Shown here: in pieces, positions 22,758 through 34,436 of the stretch
Layout of the letters: each line of letters opens with the position of its first letter
Position numbering within the stretch: position 1 is the stretch's first letter
From: Wurfbainia villosa
Lineage: Eukaryota; Streptophyta; Magnoliopsida; Zingiberales; Zingiberaceae
DNA: 64,000 nucleotides
NCBI GenBank assembly: GCA_025175895.1
Contig: CM045989.1
Location: 23,243,928 to 23,307,927 of the forward strand
Direction: 5' to 3'
Translations under genes and position numbers: made by a program
The notes under the pieces: generated by a model
What the model was told of the DNA's origin: nothing
The model's database searches: none
Seen by the model: the letters and a program-made list of their open reading frames with translations, nothing else

Positions 22758-23896
22758 TGCTCCCCCGACACTTAAGCTCTCCTCCTCACTTGTACTTCTT
22801 TCTTCTTTCTCGGATGAGGTGGAGGCTACATCATCTACTCCCATGAGTGCAAAATGTGAGACGACCTCCTCTTCCTACGATGAAGATAAGTCATCCCATG
22901 TAGCTTTCAAATTTCGGGATTTTGACTTCTTCTCCTTTTCCTTCGACTTCTTCTCTTTTTTCTTTTTGCTTTCTTTCTTCTTGTCATTCTTCTTCTTTTC
23001 TTCCTTGTTCTTGTTCAATAGAGGACAGTCATCCCTCATGTATCATTCTCCTTGGTAATTGTAGCAAATAATCTTTCTTGTCCTTCTCCTATCATTAGAT
23101 TTGTTAAATTTAAAACCTTTCAATGCATGTCTTACCCTTCTTACCATGTATGCCTCTTCATCGGTATCCATTGAAGAGTGTGAATCGTCATCCGATGAGG
23201 AGGGTGTGGTCTTCTTCTTCTTTCCCTTGCTTGCAACAAGTGCTACTCCCATTGATTGGTTGATTGGTTCTTCAACTATTCCTTCAAGGCAAGTTTCGTG
23301 AAGTTCCATAGTTGAAAAAAATTCTTCTAAAGTACTAACCTCTAGATTCCTTGAGATATAAAAGGAATCCACCATGGAGCTCCATTTTGAGAATCGGGGG
23401 AATGCGTCAATGACTTTCATAATCATATCTCGGTTTGATAGTTTTTCCCCTACACTTGACAAGTCATTTATTATTTCTTTAAATCTAGAATGTAATGAAA
23501 ATACCTTTTCTACTTTGCCCAATTTGATGTTATTGAGTGTGATTAGAGAAGGTCTCGTCTTGCTAATTTGGCTTTGGATGTACCCTCATGAAGCTCAATC
23601 AACTTCTCCCACATCTCCTTTGCACTTGAACACTCTCCAATCTAATTTATCTCTTGTTGAGGAGGAATGCTGAAGAGGTGATGCTTGGCTTTTTAATTTG
23701 CTAGATGTTTCTCCTTTTTCTTCTTTGTCCATCTCGATTTTTCTATTGGCTTGTTGTCTTCATCCTTCGGTGCCTCGAAACTATTTTCCATTATAATCAT
23801 TATATCAAAATCGATTTTAAAAAATAACTCCATCCTTTTCTTCCACCAAGAGAAATCTCCTTAGAACTTTGGATGATGGATGTTTATGTTGGCCAT
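22758..23896 (-). pseudogene. Gag N-terminal part of element A
   Basis: Minus-strand copia Gag of the UBN2/retrotran_gag type. It starts MANINIHHPKF (ATG at 23,896), then EMWEKLIELHEGTSKAKLARRDLL, a well-preserved capsid helix region (open 23,043-23,522, including FKEIINDLSSVGEKLSNRDM), a decayed zinc knuckle (CYNYQGE, a stop, YMRDDCP) and a Lys/Glu-rich stretch. Several stops and a frameshift occur before 23,522. It is interrupted at 22,757 by the gypsy LTR and resumes at 1,947. A plus-strand Phe/Ser-rich frame here is antisense noise. Confidence 0.8.
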
Positions 23897-23940
23897 TTGA
23901 TTTTCTTATCACGGCGATGAGTCCAATGACAAACTCCTTG

Positions 23941-23952
23941 CTCTGATACCAC
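23941..23952 (-). other. Primer-binding site (tRNA-iMet) of element A
   Basis: Minus-strand TGGTATCAGAG preceded by the LTR end; the LTR edge is TTTTAGG where TGTTAGG is expected. Confidence 0.85.
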
Positions 23953-24380
23953 TTTTTAGGATCAATGGCTTGACTAGAAGGGGGGATGAATAGCCTAATC
24001 GTTGCTCGATGAAATTCGTTCGTGCTTGATTGTCTACACACTTGTTAGTGCAGCGGAATAATAATAATACTAACACAAATACAATTAAGGTTAAAACAAA
24101 AGTAAAGAAGACAATAAGAACACAAGACTTTAACGTGGTTGACGACCTCTTGCCGCTAGTCCACGACAATCCGTTAGGAGGATCACTCCTTCAACCTTCC
24201 ACTATTTTCTCCTTTTGATCAACACAAGGTGGAGAGATCCTTCTTACAACAAACTCCTCTTCTCACAAGATAATATAAGTAGAATTAGAGAAGAAAGAAG
24301 TAAAAACACTTAGAAACTATGGGAACCTTGAGAGTATGATTTAGAATGAAAGCATTAGCCTCCTCAAGGCTCCCAAGGCC

Positions 24381-24390
24381 TCCTTTTATT
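24381..24390 (-). promoter_or_regulatory. TATA-like element of element A LTR
   Basis: Minus-strand AATAAAAGGA, about 95 bp downstream of the palindrome array. A weak match to the TATA consensus, placed by analogy with the other LTRs. Confidence 0.4.
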
Positions 24391-24486
24391 GAGAAGAGTC
24401 TCTTTTTCCCATTGGGCATGCAGCAGTCCAATGACTTCTGACCAAGCCTGATTCGCGGTCATTACAGCTCAACGATACACTGAGCA

Positions 24487-24641
24487 ATCGACTGATCAGC
24501 TATCAGTTCGACTGCTCAGTTGTCTATGAGAGATTCTGTGCTTGTGTCCACATATAACAGTCGACTGCCAGGGTTTGACAGTCGACTGATGATGAACCAG
24601 TCTTATCAATCGACTGATACCTATATCAGTCGACTATTATC
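24487..24641. promoter_or_regulatory. CAGTCGACTG palindrome array in element A LTR
   Basis: Six copies, intact or near-intact (for example near 24,549 and 24,580), in U3 upstream of the TATA-like site. The surrounding LTR is otherwise unlike family B. Confidence 0.55.
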
Positions 24642-25122
24642 AGGTAAAACCTCAAACAAAGGTGTTTGAATATCCGATACTTGATCTTATCCATTTGGCC
24701 AAGTTCACCTAAGTTGAACTACCTCGACCCGAGTTACAATCGCTCAACTCTCATCTCCCATGGAGTCTTCCATCGAAGCTCTCTTCCTTCGGCCTGTGTC
24801 CCTCGGATGTACTAATCTCACAGCTTCTCCCGTGTCATCCTTCGTGTCTTGTCCTGAAGTCTGCTTCCTTTGGCTTAACTCCATTTCTCCTCGTCCGGTG
24901 GTCCCTCAGATGCACTAAGCTCACGGCTTCTCCCCGTGCCATCCTTCACTGACTCAAGGACCTGAGCCATGAGATGAATGAACTTACCAATGCTTCATCA
25001 AGCAACTCATGTGTGATTCACCAAGTCTTGCACAACTTAGAACACACATCAAAAACATAGACATCCTAACTTAAACTCTTTACATCAAAACCATGATCAT
25101 ACTTGGGTTGATTGCCCTAACA

Positions 25123-27110
25123 GATTTCACTCTTTTAGACAACTTGACAAGATTTCATATGCTATTGTCTACTATAGACTTCATCTCTTCCTTCATTTAT
25201 TTGATCTAGCTTTCAAAGTTAGAGCATTGTTTCAATTCTTAGAAAGAGATAGGATCACTTTCTAACCTTATATAGAATTCATACTCTTGTAGATAAACAT
25301 AATCACATAAAATCATGGGTCTCCTTTTCCTAGTGGATCACCTTCGTGACACTTATGCTCAGGAAACCTACTCAACCGTAGGAGGAAATCCTTCAACTTG
25401 AGCAGACAATTCCTCCACTTGCATTGGAGAGGACATAGAGACATCATGATGTATTACTCCCATTGGATGTACAACACTAATAATATAGGGTATAGATATT
25501 ATACCACTACTGGTTGTACCTATAATAACCGAAGTAGGATGACTAATATTATCCTCCTCAAAAGATATGTCCCTGAGTTTAACACACCCACTATCCTCAA
25601 TAAACTTGGCTTTATCTCTCTTGAAAAAGGACTTATTTGAGGGATCATAAAATTTAAAGCCCCTTACTTCTCTAAATACCCACAAAATGGTAGCTGACAG
25701 TCCTTGAGTCGAGTTTTCTTTCATTAGGTCTATATGACCTAGACTCAATTGGACAACCCCAGACATGTAAATATCTAATGCTAGGCTTCTTATCCATCCA
25801 TAGATCATATGAAATTTTACTTACTATTTTACTGCGTACTTTATTGAGTAAATATACTATAGTCTTGAGTGCTTCACTTAACAAGGACTCCGGTAAAAAA
25901 GTGAAGGACATCGTTCTTCTCACCATATCCTTTAGGGTTCAACTCCTTTACTCAGTGGCATTATTCTGATGAGGAGTACCTGACATGGAGTACTGAGCCA
26001 TTATCTCACCTCAATAAGATAATTTGCAAATGGTCCTGAATATTGTTCATTAAATCCATCATAACGACTATAATATTCACTTCTATGGTCGGATCTGATA
26101 GCTTTGATCTTTTTACTAGTTGATTTTCAACTTTGATTTTGAAGCTCTTGAACGCATCCAAGGACTTTGACTTCTCAAATAGAAGGTACAAGTAACTGTA
26201 TTGTGAGTAGTCATCAATGAAACTAATAAAATATATTTGATCATTCTATGAAGCCTTAGAGAATAACCCACATATATCTATATATATCATCTCTAAAATA
26301 CTATTACAATGAATTATACCATTATTTCTTTATTAGTTATTTTTCCTTTGATACACTCTTTTTTTTTTGGCACCAAGTATCCAACTCTTTAAATCGATTA
26401 ATCATGGGGGTGCCCAGCCTAGCTCCTTGAAAGTTTTCCATCGACTACCAAAGTAAATCTGGAAGTGCTCACAATGGGTGACCTAGAAGCCCAACATTAT
26501 AAATTTTTCATCCCACTAGGAGAAAATATTTTGTAGTGCATTGTAGCAAACCATGGGTGCTTAGGAGACTACATGAGCACTCTATCATTGCACTGTAGCC
26601 CAGGGGTCCCTTTGATGCACTCTATGTAGACATCAAAGTCTGACATATTTAGGGAATCAATTTTTTTTTATAACATTAACTTTTCTTGGCATTGTTTGAA
26701 TATATGTCCTAAATATCTATACTATAACATGAATGAACTCTCGTCAGTCAAATTACGCTTCATACCTATATGGTGCATTATTTGGTTATCAATATGAGTT
26801 ATGGTGTTTAACCTATATAACTTATCAATTATGTAACCTATATCAATTAATATTGAATTTTGAAAAATACTAAATGTTTTATTTCCAAATGAACAAGAAT
26901 ATCCTGATTTGTTCAAATTGGAAATGGAAAGTTAGTTCCATATAGATGACATAACAACAAATGTATTCCTCAAATCCAAAGATATATTAGTCCCTAAATA
27001 AATCTAAAAAACACATATAGCAATCACTTTAGCCTTTTTTTTCATCACTTGTATAGATGTATCTTCCACTATCATTAGGCAATCAACTTTTAAGACAACC
27101 ATGCACAACG
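25123..27110 (-). pseudogene. Old copia pol remnant (host of element A)
   Basis: Degraded minus-strand Ty1/copia pol. Right to left: protease/pre-integrase region (LNKSGYSCSFGNKTFSIFQ, about 26,722-26,916), LGHI motif (about 26,680), integrase core (YTDICG, FIDDYSQYSYLYLLFEKSKS, then IRSDHRSEYYSRYDG), integrase C-terminal part (25,672-25,926: SEALKTIVYLLNKV, YLHVWGCP) and the linker and start of RT (MKEEMKSIVDNS, about 25,200). Many stops and frameshifts. Element A cuts it at 25,122, so RT lies outside the window. A SINE-like insertion splits it at 26,345-26,622. More diverged than all other elements here. Confidence 0.75.
26345..26622 (-). mobile_element. SINE-like retroposon
   Basis: A 250-bp unit (26,359-26,608) flanked by a 14-bp near-perfect duplication CCTTTGATACACTC / CCTTTGATGCACTC (one mismatch). 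On the minus strand it ends in ten or more A residues (plus-strand T run from 26,359), the hallmark of target-primed reverse transcription. The 5' part has weak tRNA-promoter-like boxes (TAGAGTGCTC; GGTTTGCTACA where GGTTCGANNC is expected). It has no coding capacity. It interrupts copia pol. Confidence 0.7.
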
Positions 27111-27532
27111 ATACTAATATGAGTGGTATCTTCAGTATCTATTCACTAAGAATTTATAGGTACAGATGTAAAATAAAATTGATAAGTACTATTTTAAACA
27201 CTACAGTATCATTATTCATACTCAAGTCAACATTCCTTTTACCTTTAGTAGATTTTAAATATAAAGTCATTGGAATGTTATTAATTTTGACAAATATCAA
27301 TTGTGCTAAAAGACAGAGAAGAAAGAATAGAATAAATACTCACTTGATTAGATAAAATTGTCATATATAAGTTTAAATAGTGAAATAGAATAAAACATGA
27401 ATATATACAATTAAGTTCATCTTTCATTGCTATGATTGTATCTATAGCAAAACTCAAGAGATGAACATTAGTAGAACATGTAACAATAAAAGTCAAAGGA
27501 AGAAATCTATAGATGGAGCTTATGGTATTATT
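27111..27532. other. AT-rich stretch, nothing recognised
   Basis: No coding frame, terminal repeat or known motif identified on either strand. It could be the decayed 5' part of the copia remnant. Confidence 0.4.
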
Positions 27533-27671
27533 GATCCTTATTCTATAAGAACAAAGGGATGTGGGAAGAGATTGAAATCATCAAATGAGAAGTCATCCTC
27601 AAAGTCCAGGCTATGTCATGAATGTGAGCATTGAGGTGTGTCACATGATGAGTGAAACTGTCCAATTTTAT
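27533..27671 (+). pseudogene. FAR1/MULE-type zinc-knuckle fossil
   Basis: Plus-strand frame reading DPYSIRTKGCGKRLKSSNEK, then SRLCHECEH, a stop, GVSHDE, a stop, NCP. The RTKGCGKRLKSS lead and Cys/His spacing match the C-terminal tail of plant FAR1-related and Mutator-derived transposase proteins. Two in-frame stops and no recognisable upstream domain: a short fossil exon, from a decayed MULE or a FAR1-like pseudogene. No function is claimed. Confidence 0.55.
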
Positions 27672-27965
27672 AGCAAGAGTATGTGCTAGACTAATAATTT
27701 TGAATTTGTATGAGAATTTTATTTACAAATCAATTAATTTAATTAAATTTTGTAAAAATGACAATGTGTTGATTGCTAGATCAACTATAAATAATCATTA
27801 TAACAACGATGACAACACATATGAAGAAGATTTAACATCTATAGCTGGTACTATAAAAATTTCATTATATCAAATGATAGTGGTTGGATGATTGATTGAG
27901 AAATCGATGTTAATAATTATCTTTAGTGTTGCAGGTTCTAATAACATGCACTCGGATGAATGAAG
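27672..27965. other. AT-rich stretch, nothing recognised
   Basis: Flank of the family Y LTR. No motif or coding frame supported. Confidence 0.4.
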
Positions 27966-28510
27966 TGTTAGGATTCCCCGGCACCGACGTGGGTGTGTAT
28001 TCGAACACGTTTCGTAAACATGCACACAGTGGAAGAAAAAATAAGAAATAAACTAATTTATTACAACACACACACACGACACGCATGCAAGGAGACAACA
28101 AGTGTAGACATAATTGTCATTTCAAATTTTATAATAAAAGGAAACTTATACTAGGTATACCTGACGAATTATGTGAAGAGGAAATGATATCAACCGAAGC
28201 GACCCTCACTAGTATCGCCTCTATCCGTATTCATGCCGAGTATCGTCAGGATAACTTCACTAAGCTACGAGCCCCGTCTTCATGAGAGTTACTAGCCTCA
28301 CATTGAAGACGTTGTGATCCAAGAGACGATCACAATTCAAATCCAAAAATGAGTTTTGTAAACTCGCTTCTCGAAAGCGATTTTCGTCAACCAATTGACG
28401 ATACCTCAACCCTCCACCTATAAGGATTGTCGGAGATCCAATCCCCGGCAAATAGGTCACTGTCGGAGTGCAAAATGTCAAACAAATGACCTCTCCATGA
28501 AAAGGACAGC

Positions 28511-28534
28511 AAGCTGTCCAAAATTGGACAACTT
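28511..28534 (-). promoter_or_regulatory. Conserved leader hairpin, old family Y LTR
   Basis: Inverted repeat AAGCTGTCCA...TGGACAACTT corresponding to the 11-bp-stem hairpin of the young LTRs (37,817 and 45,042). The changed base would be a G-U wobble in the minus-strand RNA. Confidence 0.45.
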
Positions 28535-30927
28535 ATTTTGGTGGAGGAGATGGCCGGCCAAACAAGTTGGTCGCCTGCTCCTTGGTCACCGACGACCAAG
28601 GGAGGTTGGTCGGTGGCAAGGAGGAGGTGGCGACACAACAAGCTTGGGTGGCACCAAGGGGTTGGGCGGCTAAGAGCAAGGGGAAGAGGTTGGGCGACTA
28701 GGGTTTTTAACTCTCAAAGTTATATGCGAAAAACCCTTAGCCCTCTATCTTATAGAGAGCGTGTTTCTTGACTATCAAGAAACCTTCTCCTAGCGGTTAT
28801 TGGTTCATAACCAAAAATCCATTAACCCGCTCTAATAACTTAAGTTAAAATAAATCAAACCGCATTGGTCTATTTTAAGTTAAAATGAACCGAACCAATT
28901 TTGGTTCATTCGTTTAAAACAAACCAAACCACTTTGGTTTATTTTCCACTATTGGATTAGAACCAAACAGATTTAGTTCATCCATAATGTATTCATAAAA
29001 CTCAACCCATCCATGCTTCTGATGCGACTGAAATAATTTCATGCTCGCTCCATGTTTGGTCCAACCAAACCAAGTCTCTCTCGATCTAAGAATCTCATTC
29101 TCAAACTCATTTTAAATCTTTCGGATAACACTCGTATGCGTGTGGCCAAATAAGCTCCCGGTTTATGTTGGCCGTGTTTAATTAACCATTAATTATAGAA
29201 CCACTACAAGAAAAATAGTCTATTATGATATTTTTTTTAACGACGTTTATTTTATAATGTAGTTATAAACATTTTATCATGACATTTATTAAAAATGATT
29301 AAGAATTTAAAAATAATGTCAAATTAGATAACTTATAACCACGTAGTTAATAAATGTCATTAAAATATTAACCTACATATGCATGTTTAGGTTTTATTTT
29401 TTCCCAATCACTCAGTCGTCGCCAACCTGCACACTCCTTCTCTTCAATCTCCACCTCCGGGCTTCTTAAGGAGGAGAAGGTGAGTTTAATAAAAATTTCC
29501 AATTTTACTTATTGAGGATTTAACATCTGCAAGCATGTCTTCGAATTAGAACTTTTTCTACGATTACTTCTAGTTTGCAAAATTGAACTCTCGTCAATTA
29601 CTCTTTGTTCTCTTATTTGGAAGTAGGATTTGGCATCGAGACTTGTTCTTGTTGGACTAGTGTTGCCAAATGTTTTGAACGATATGTAAATGATAATGAA
29701 GTTGAAGAATGAACAATAAATATTACAACTTAAGTAACATATTACCAATATAATAAAAATTCTTGATAAACACGATTTTGCTAGTTTGTATTTCCTGACA
29801 CTTAGGTATCAACCTAGTGGAAACTCAATTCTTCAAGAATATGATTAGGTTTCTCCTTTGCGGGGATGACTACGAGGAGGGTGGCACGTATTCAGAAACC
29901 AATTTCAAGCAGCAAATTCAATAACTATCTGAAATAATGAGTTAATATGTTTTATTTGTCCTAGCAGCAGAGGGCTAAGATGAACTTTCCTTCATCTTCT
30001 AGGAGGTATGCTCAGCTACTGGAGATGTTACCTTTGTCCTTTAAGTCATTAAGGGCTAATTAGCCAAACCAAAAGGTAGCATGCTTAATTCCCAAGCCTT
30101 CTCATTTTCTTTCAGATAACACACTTCCCTCTTTCAAGGTTTTTGTAAGATTTATTGGAAAAAACAAACCTGTTCCGATGTTCACTTGATGAAATAAATA
30201 CAAGTGGACACCAAGGTAGCAATCCCATTATATGATTAAAGTAGAAATAAAAACGTGATAATATATCCCATTCAAATTATTTAAATCATGATTTCAACAA
30301 CACTTTTGGTCTCGAAAAACCCATGTTTCCTCTCGAGAATAATGAAAACTAATGAGAAAAGATCCATTGGGAGGGAAAAAAAATGTTACCTCAGTGTGCT
30401 TGTCCAAGTCATGTTACATCCTTAACTTGATTTTTCCAATAATGCAAATATGCATCTTACAGTAACATGTATCATATACTATGCTCCAGTTCAGATTATT
30501 ATTCAGTTTATATATCATGGGATAGGTGTATGGTCACTCACATGAAACACTGTTTAATTTTATAGAACAACTATTTATCAAGGTAAATTATAATGATAAA
30601 CGATTGATAATTAGTATCCGAGTTTGATTTTGAAAGAATAAAAACTAGGCTTATTCTACTTCCAAGAAGGACTTGCTTTAGCTAACTTTATTAGTTTGCC
30701 TTTCTATGAATAGAATCTTACACACATGCTCTGTGCATTGGCTTGTTTGATAATGTAGACTAACTAATGAAGAATAGTATATGAGACTAATTACTTTTTG
30801 GAACTCAGAAAAATCAAAGGTAGACATTATTTTTTATTTATAATATAATTTGATTAAAACAACATATGTACTTTTATTCTATGTATTATGGGCAATTTAA
30901 TATATTAGGAAAGGAGCAAAAAAAATA

Positions 30928-31180
30928 AAGCTGTTAGAAAGTACAAAATAATACATCAGACTATTGGAAGGACATCTTTTGCTCAAGTGCAACACAAATT
31001 GGTAATTCATCTTATTCACATTATAATTCTATGCATATTATTCTTCTTGGTTCCAATACATGTATAAAATAATAACCAAATATATTTTCAGGAAAAAGAA
31101 AAGGGACACCCTTCAACACGAGTTGAATTATTTCAGGCTTGTTTATTACTCATGCCAATGGAAGTCCCTCAGGCAATATT
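30928..31180 (+). pseudogene. CACTA transposase remnant, two exons
   Basis: Exon reading KAVRKYKIIHQTIGRTSFAQ and VQHKL, then a GT at 31,002 and an AG at 31,090-31,091 bounding an 89-bp AT-rich intron, then EKEKGHPSTRVELFQA and CLLLMPMEVPQAIL before a stop. The pattern (GRTSFAQV...KL, then E(K)EKG...TR(V/L)E(L/M)F) is that of the plant Ptta/En/Spm transposase family. Strand agrees with the later remnants. Confidence 0.65.
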
Positions 31181-31294
31181 GTAGCAGAAAGATTGATAAA
31201 CTTTTTTATACTCTTCAACTATATTAAGTTTGAAATAATTTATTTTAATTATCATTATGGATTTAATAAGTATCAATATGTCATGTTTTGATAA

Positions 31295-31645
31295 AGGTTG
31301 CAATGAATGAATTAACAAATCAACTTCCTAAAGATTCTAATGATCCAGTGAGTTAGAATGATATATTTGCTTAAATCATGGACTTCCTAAAGATTATAAT
31401 GATCCAGTGAGTTAGAATGATATATTTGCTTAAATCATGGGACTAGATAGATCTAGTCGAGTACCTATGCTTGGTGATGGTATTAGTCCATCTGATTTAT
31501 GAGGAGAAGTTCCTAGTTGTGGCACATGCAATGGACTAGTGATGGAACAACAAACAAAATTGGAAAAAATAGATGAGCAAATTAAAATGAAAGCGCAACA
31601 TATTGAAATGTTAAAAGCAAAGATTTCTAATCAATCAAACTAGAA
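31295..31645 (+). pseudogene. CACTA transposase remnant with 59-bp tandem duplication
   Basis: Reads MNELTNQLPKDSNDPVS, a stop, NDIFA and further on DRSSRVPMLGDGISPSDL, then CGTCNGLVMEQQTKLEKIDE: a hydrophilic coiled-coil-like tail typical of this family. Within it 31,321-31,379 and 31,380-31,440 are tandem copies (ACTTCCTAAAGATT...AAATCATGG). Confidence 0.55.
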
Positions 31646-31807
31646 TCCTCTTTCAAATTGCAATAGTAATCAACACACCTCATCAAGTAGTAATCCACAA
31701 ATTTATATTCCTCGTCATCCATCTTTATGGGTAAGGTTTGTTTAATTTCTTTTTTATTATCTATTTAACACATTTTCAATCTTTTATCTCTTTTTGACTT
31801 TTATGAA

Positions 31808-32040
31808 GATTGGATGCTCCATTTTGATTAAAAGTCTATTTGATTCAACAAAGATTGTGACAAAAGAAGTGTTCCATAGTATAGATCCAAATACTATAGT
31901 ACGGGGACATACATTAGAATCAAAATAGTGTGAAGTACGAATACAAGTTGTCTTAGACCCAAAAGAGAGTTTAATTAGACCTTATGATCTTTTACAAACA
32001 TTTGAGGATATACTTGGAGAAATGATAGTTTGGTCTTATC
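31808..32040 (+). pseudogene. CACTA transposase C-terminal remnant
   Basis: Frame reading IGCSILIKSLFDSTKIVTKE, then VVLDPKESLIRPYDLLQTFE and DILGEMIVW. The LDP(K)E.L.RPY..LQT.ED..G..I.W pattern recurs at the end of plant CACTA ORF2-type proteins. One in-frame stop. Confidence 0.55.
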
Positions 32041-32559
32041 ATCTAGTATTATTTTAATCTTTCACTGAAATATTATTAATTTTTATATTTATCATGTTAT
32101 TATAATTTTAAATAAATATGAAATGTATTTACAGTTAACAGAAAGCGAAGATCACTATTGGGTACATATGGAATGATACGGTACATTTCCTTGTTTGGTA
32201 TGATATCTAATCTTTACCATTATTTCTATTAACTTTGGTTGTTTATTGTTTTATTTTAGTACTAATACAAATATATCAATTTTATTTGTAGGTGACAGAT
32301 ACCTGAATTTTTGTGAATCAATATTATGGTAGAAGATGGTCTACCTAGTTGAGTTTTTTTATAAGACTTTGTTAGTTCTAAATTTTAATATTTTGAGTAT
32401 AGTGTGTAGTTACATTTGGATGTAAAAGACTCGTCAAGACATTTGTAACTTTGGTTTAAATGATTGTGAGATGAATTTATATTTTATATTAGCACTTTAA
32501 ATTTTATTTTATAATTTTTTTATATTCTAAACAGGGGATGAATTGTGATGATGTGTAAA

Positions 32560-33030
32560 TATTGAATTCATGTTTATATTAGTGATCATTTTAATGTCTT
32601 TATAAATTATTATAATGACATTAATAAATGTCATTATAGATTAACTAAGGTGATATTTTAAAATGATCTTATAAATTATCTTTACTGACAATTTTTATTG
32701 TCCTTATAAAAAATATAAGACATTTGTAGATGTCAAAATAAATAAGTTTAGGTGACATTTAGTTTTGTCCTTATTATGATGATAATAAGGCACACATAGA
32801 TGTCCTTAAAATAAGACTTTTCTTGACATTTTAGCATGTCATTATATATTTAAATTAAGACACTTTTGATGTTAGTATTTATATTGTATAATGACATTAT
32901 AAAATGTCAGGAAAGCAAGTCAGGTTTAAGACGACATCACTTTATAGGGCGTTTTCAGTGATGTCACTAAAATGTTAGTGTCACTAAAAATATACTATAA
33001 GGACATTTATAAGTGTCCTTAAAAATCATT
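32560..33030. repeat. CACTA subterminal repeats
   Basis: Repeated short motifs TGACATT, AAATGTCATTA and GTCCTTA in both orientations (for example GACATTTATAAGTGTC at 33,002-33,017), matching similar motifs at 29,240-29,360 near the other end. Confidence 0.65.
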
Positions 33031-33060
33031 ATTCTTGTAGTGAACCATCATGAGTGACAC

Positions 33061-34430
33061 TGATGTGAGCAAAACATATAGGGTTTTAGGAGTAATTTTC
33101 GCTCACATCTTATTACATTTTGTGATATTTTCATGCATATGTTACTCTATTTTTACATGCAATTCTTATTTTCTAGTTCAGAGGTTTGCTCGTTGTTCTT
33201 TTGTATGCAGGTTGGCTTTTCGGGCGGAAAAGACACGTTTTCGGAGCAAAAGAAGGACATTTCATGCTAGACGCAGAGTGGGACATGGCCAGGGCATGTG
33301 GATTCACACGGTCGTGTCCGATGGGCGAAGATCAACACACTAGGGCCACACACGGCCTGGTCGTGTGGAAACACACGGCTGCGTGGTGGCCCAATGGAGT
33401 TGCGCGACTAGGGTTTTTTCCCAATTTCGCAGTGGTCCGAGGCGACGTCTATATAAGGATGGCTCCACCCAAACCCTAAGGGGGAGGCACGACGGCTAGG
33501 ACGGCACGCCGAAGCCCTAAAAAGCTTCGATAACTCGCAGCGGGGAGAAGGAACGCCGCCGGAGGTCCACAACTTGCAATACAATGCCGGAGAGAAGATC
33601 ACAACACATTGTATATCTCTATTTCTGTGTTTTATCTCTATTGTATTCGAACTCCAACATGTTTTGTGATTCTTCCTTCGTATTTATGGAGTAGTACTTT
33701 TGATTCTAGGATTAGGGAGTAGTTTGAGTTCATATACAATGTTGGTTCATATTAAATTCTGGCCAAAAGTTTGATATTGACAGTTGGTAGTTGTTCTCTA
33801 TTATACTTTCGTGAATTTGGCTTTCTTTCTACTGTGCTTAGGCGATACAAGATGGTGACAACCCTCGCAATCTATATTTAGGAGGTTTGATCAAGGAACT
33901 TAGGGGTAAACCTGACCTCCCGTAACTACGGGGAGAAGGGAGCGGTGGAATCGGAAACGGTCCATCGCAAGGATTGATTTGACATCCTCGTACCCTCTAT
34001 CCCGTCCTTTTGGGTGAGGATAGCTCCCGGTGAATGTGGCCGCTCTGCGGGAGAGTGTATGATGTCCCTTCCCCAAAATCGTAGGTTGACATTTAGACGA
34101 TGCCAATTGACAACATTGTTATATGGTACACAAGCGAAACCGAAGTCCTAGAATCACCTTTTTAGACCTCGGCACACTCTTTTCCTCCTCCGTGTGACAC
34201 CGCACTGAGTAGGGTCCTCCGATAGTCCTCACCAACCGACTCTCTCTGAGATTCTGTCCGAACAATCGCAACCACTTAGTGTTTTGGTACTCGAATCCCA
34301 GTCCCTGTGGGATCGATAATCTATTATTACTTGACGACATCCGTGCACTTGCGGGCGTTGAGCGCGAGCATGCACTTTGAGTCTTCGACGGTCTCCATCG
34401 CGAGATTTAAGATCGTGACCGTGCGCATCA
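33061..34430 (+). repeat. 5' LTR of Athila-like element
   Basis: Paired with 57,081-58,449. Contains palindromic CACACGG...CCGTGTG-type motifs (33,290-33,385) and a TATA box at 33,450. Confidence 0.92.
33450..33458 (+). promoter_or_regulatory. TATA box of Athila-like 5' LTR
   Basis: TATATAAGG, conserved at 57,469-57,477 in the 3' LTR. Confidence 0.6.
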
Positions 34431-34436
34431 AGTTTT

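Larger units (their letters stand above)
1..25122 (-). mobile_element. Copia element A (gag-only LTR retrotransposon), left end outside window
   Basis: Minus-strand Ty1/copia element. The right-hand 5' LTR is 23,954-25,122, the primer-binding site 23,941-23,952, gag starts at 23,896, and the 3' LTR begins at 526 and runs out of the window. Gag is split by a gypsy insertion (about 1,948-22,757). After removing the insertion the internal region is only about 2.6 kb: gag runs straight into a non-coding 3' region and polypurine tract, with no integrase, RT or RNase H. It is either a non-autonomous family member or an old deletion derivative. The right flank starts GATTT; the matching duplication would lie outside the window. 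Confidence 0.8.
23954..25122 (-). repeat. 5' LTR of copia element A
   Basis: 1,169 bp; minus-strand start TGTTAGGGCAATC at 25,122. It matches the partial 3' LTR at 1-526. It contains a palindrome array (24,487-24,641) and a TATA-like AATAAAAGGA (minus, 24,381-24,390). Right flank GATTT. Confidence 0.87.
29202..33042 (+). mobile_element. CACTA (En/Spm-like) DNA transposon, degraded
   Basis: Ends CACTACAAGAAAAAT and, inverted, CACTACAAGAATAAT, with a 3-bp duplication AAC (29,199-29,201 and 33,043-33,045). Both subterminal regions, especially 32,580-33,030, are dense in GACATTT/AAATGTC inverted motifs, the usual transposase-binding layout. The 3.8-kb interior retains fragments of a plant transposase with an apparent intron. 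No long frame remains. Confidence 0.88.

Noticed and set aside
22819..23301. Phe/Ser-rich plus-strand frames resembling membrane proteins
   Set aside because: They are antisense to a Lys/Glu-rich Gag segment of element A.
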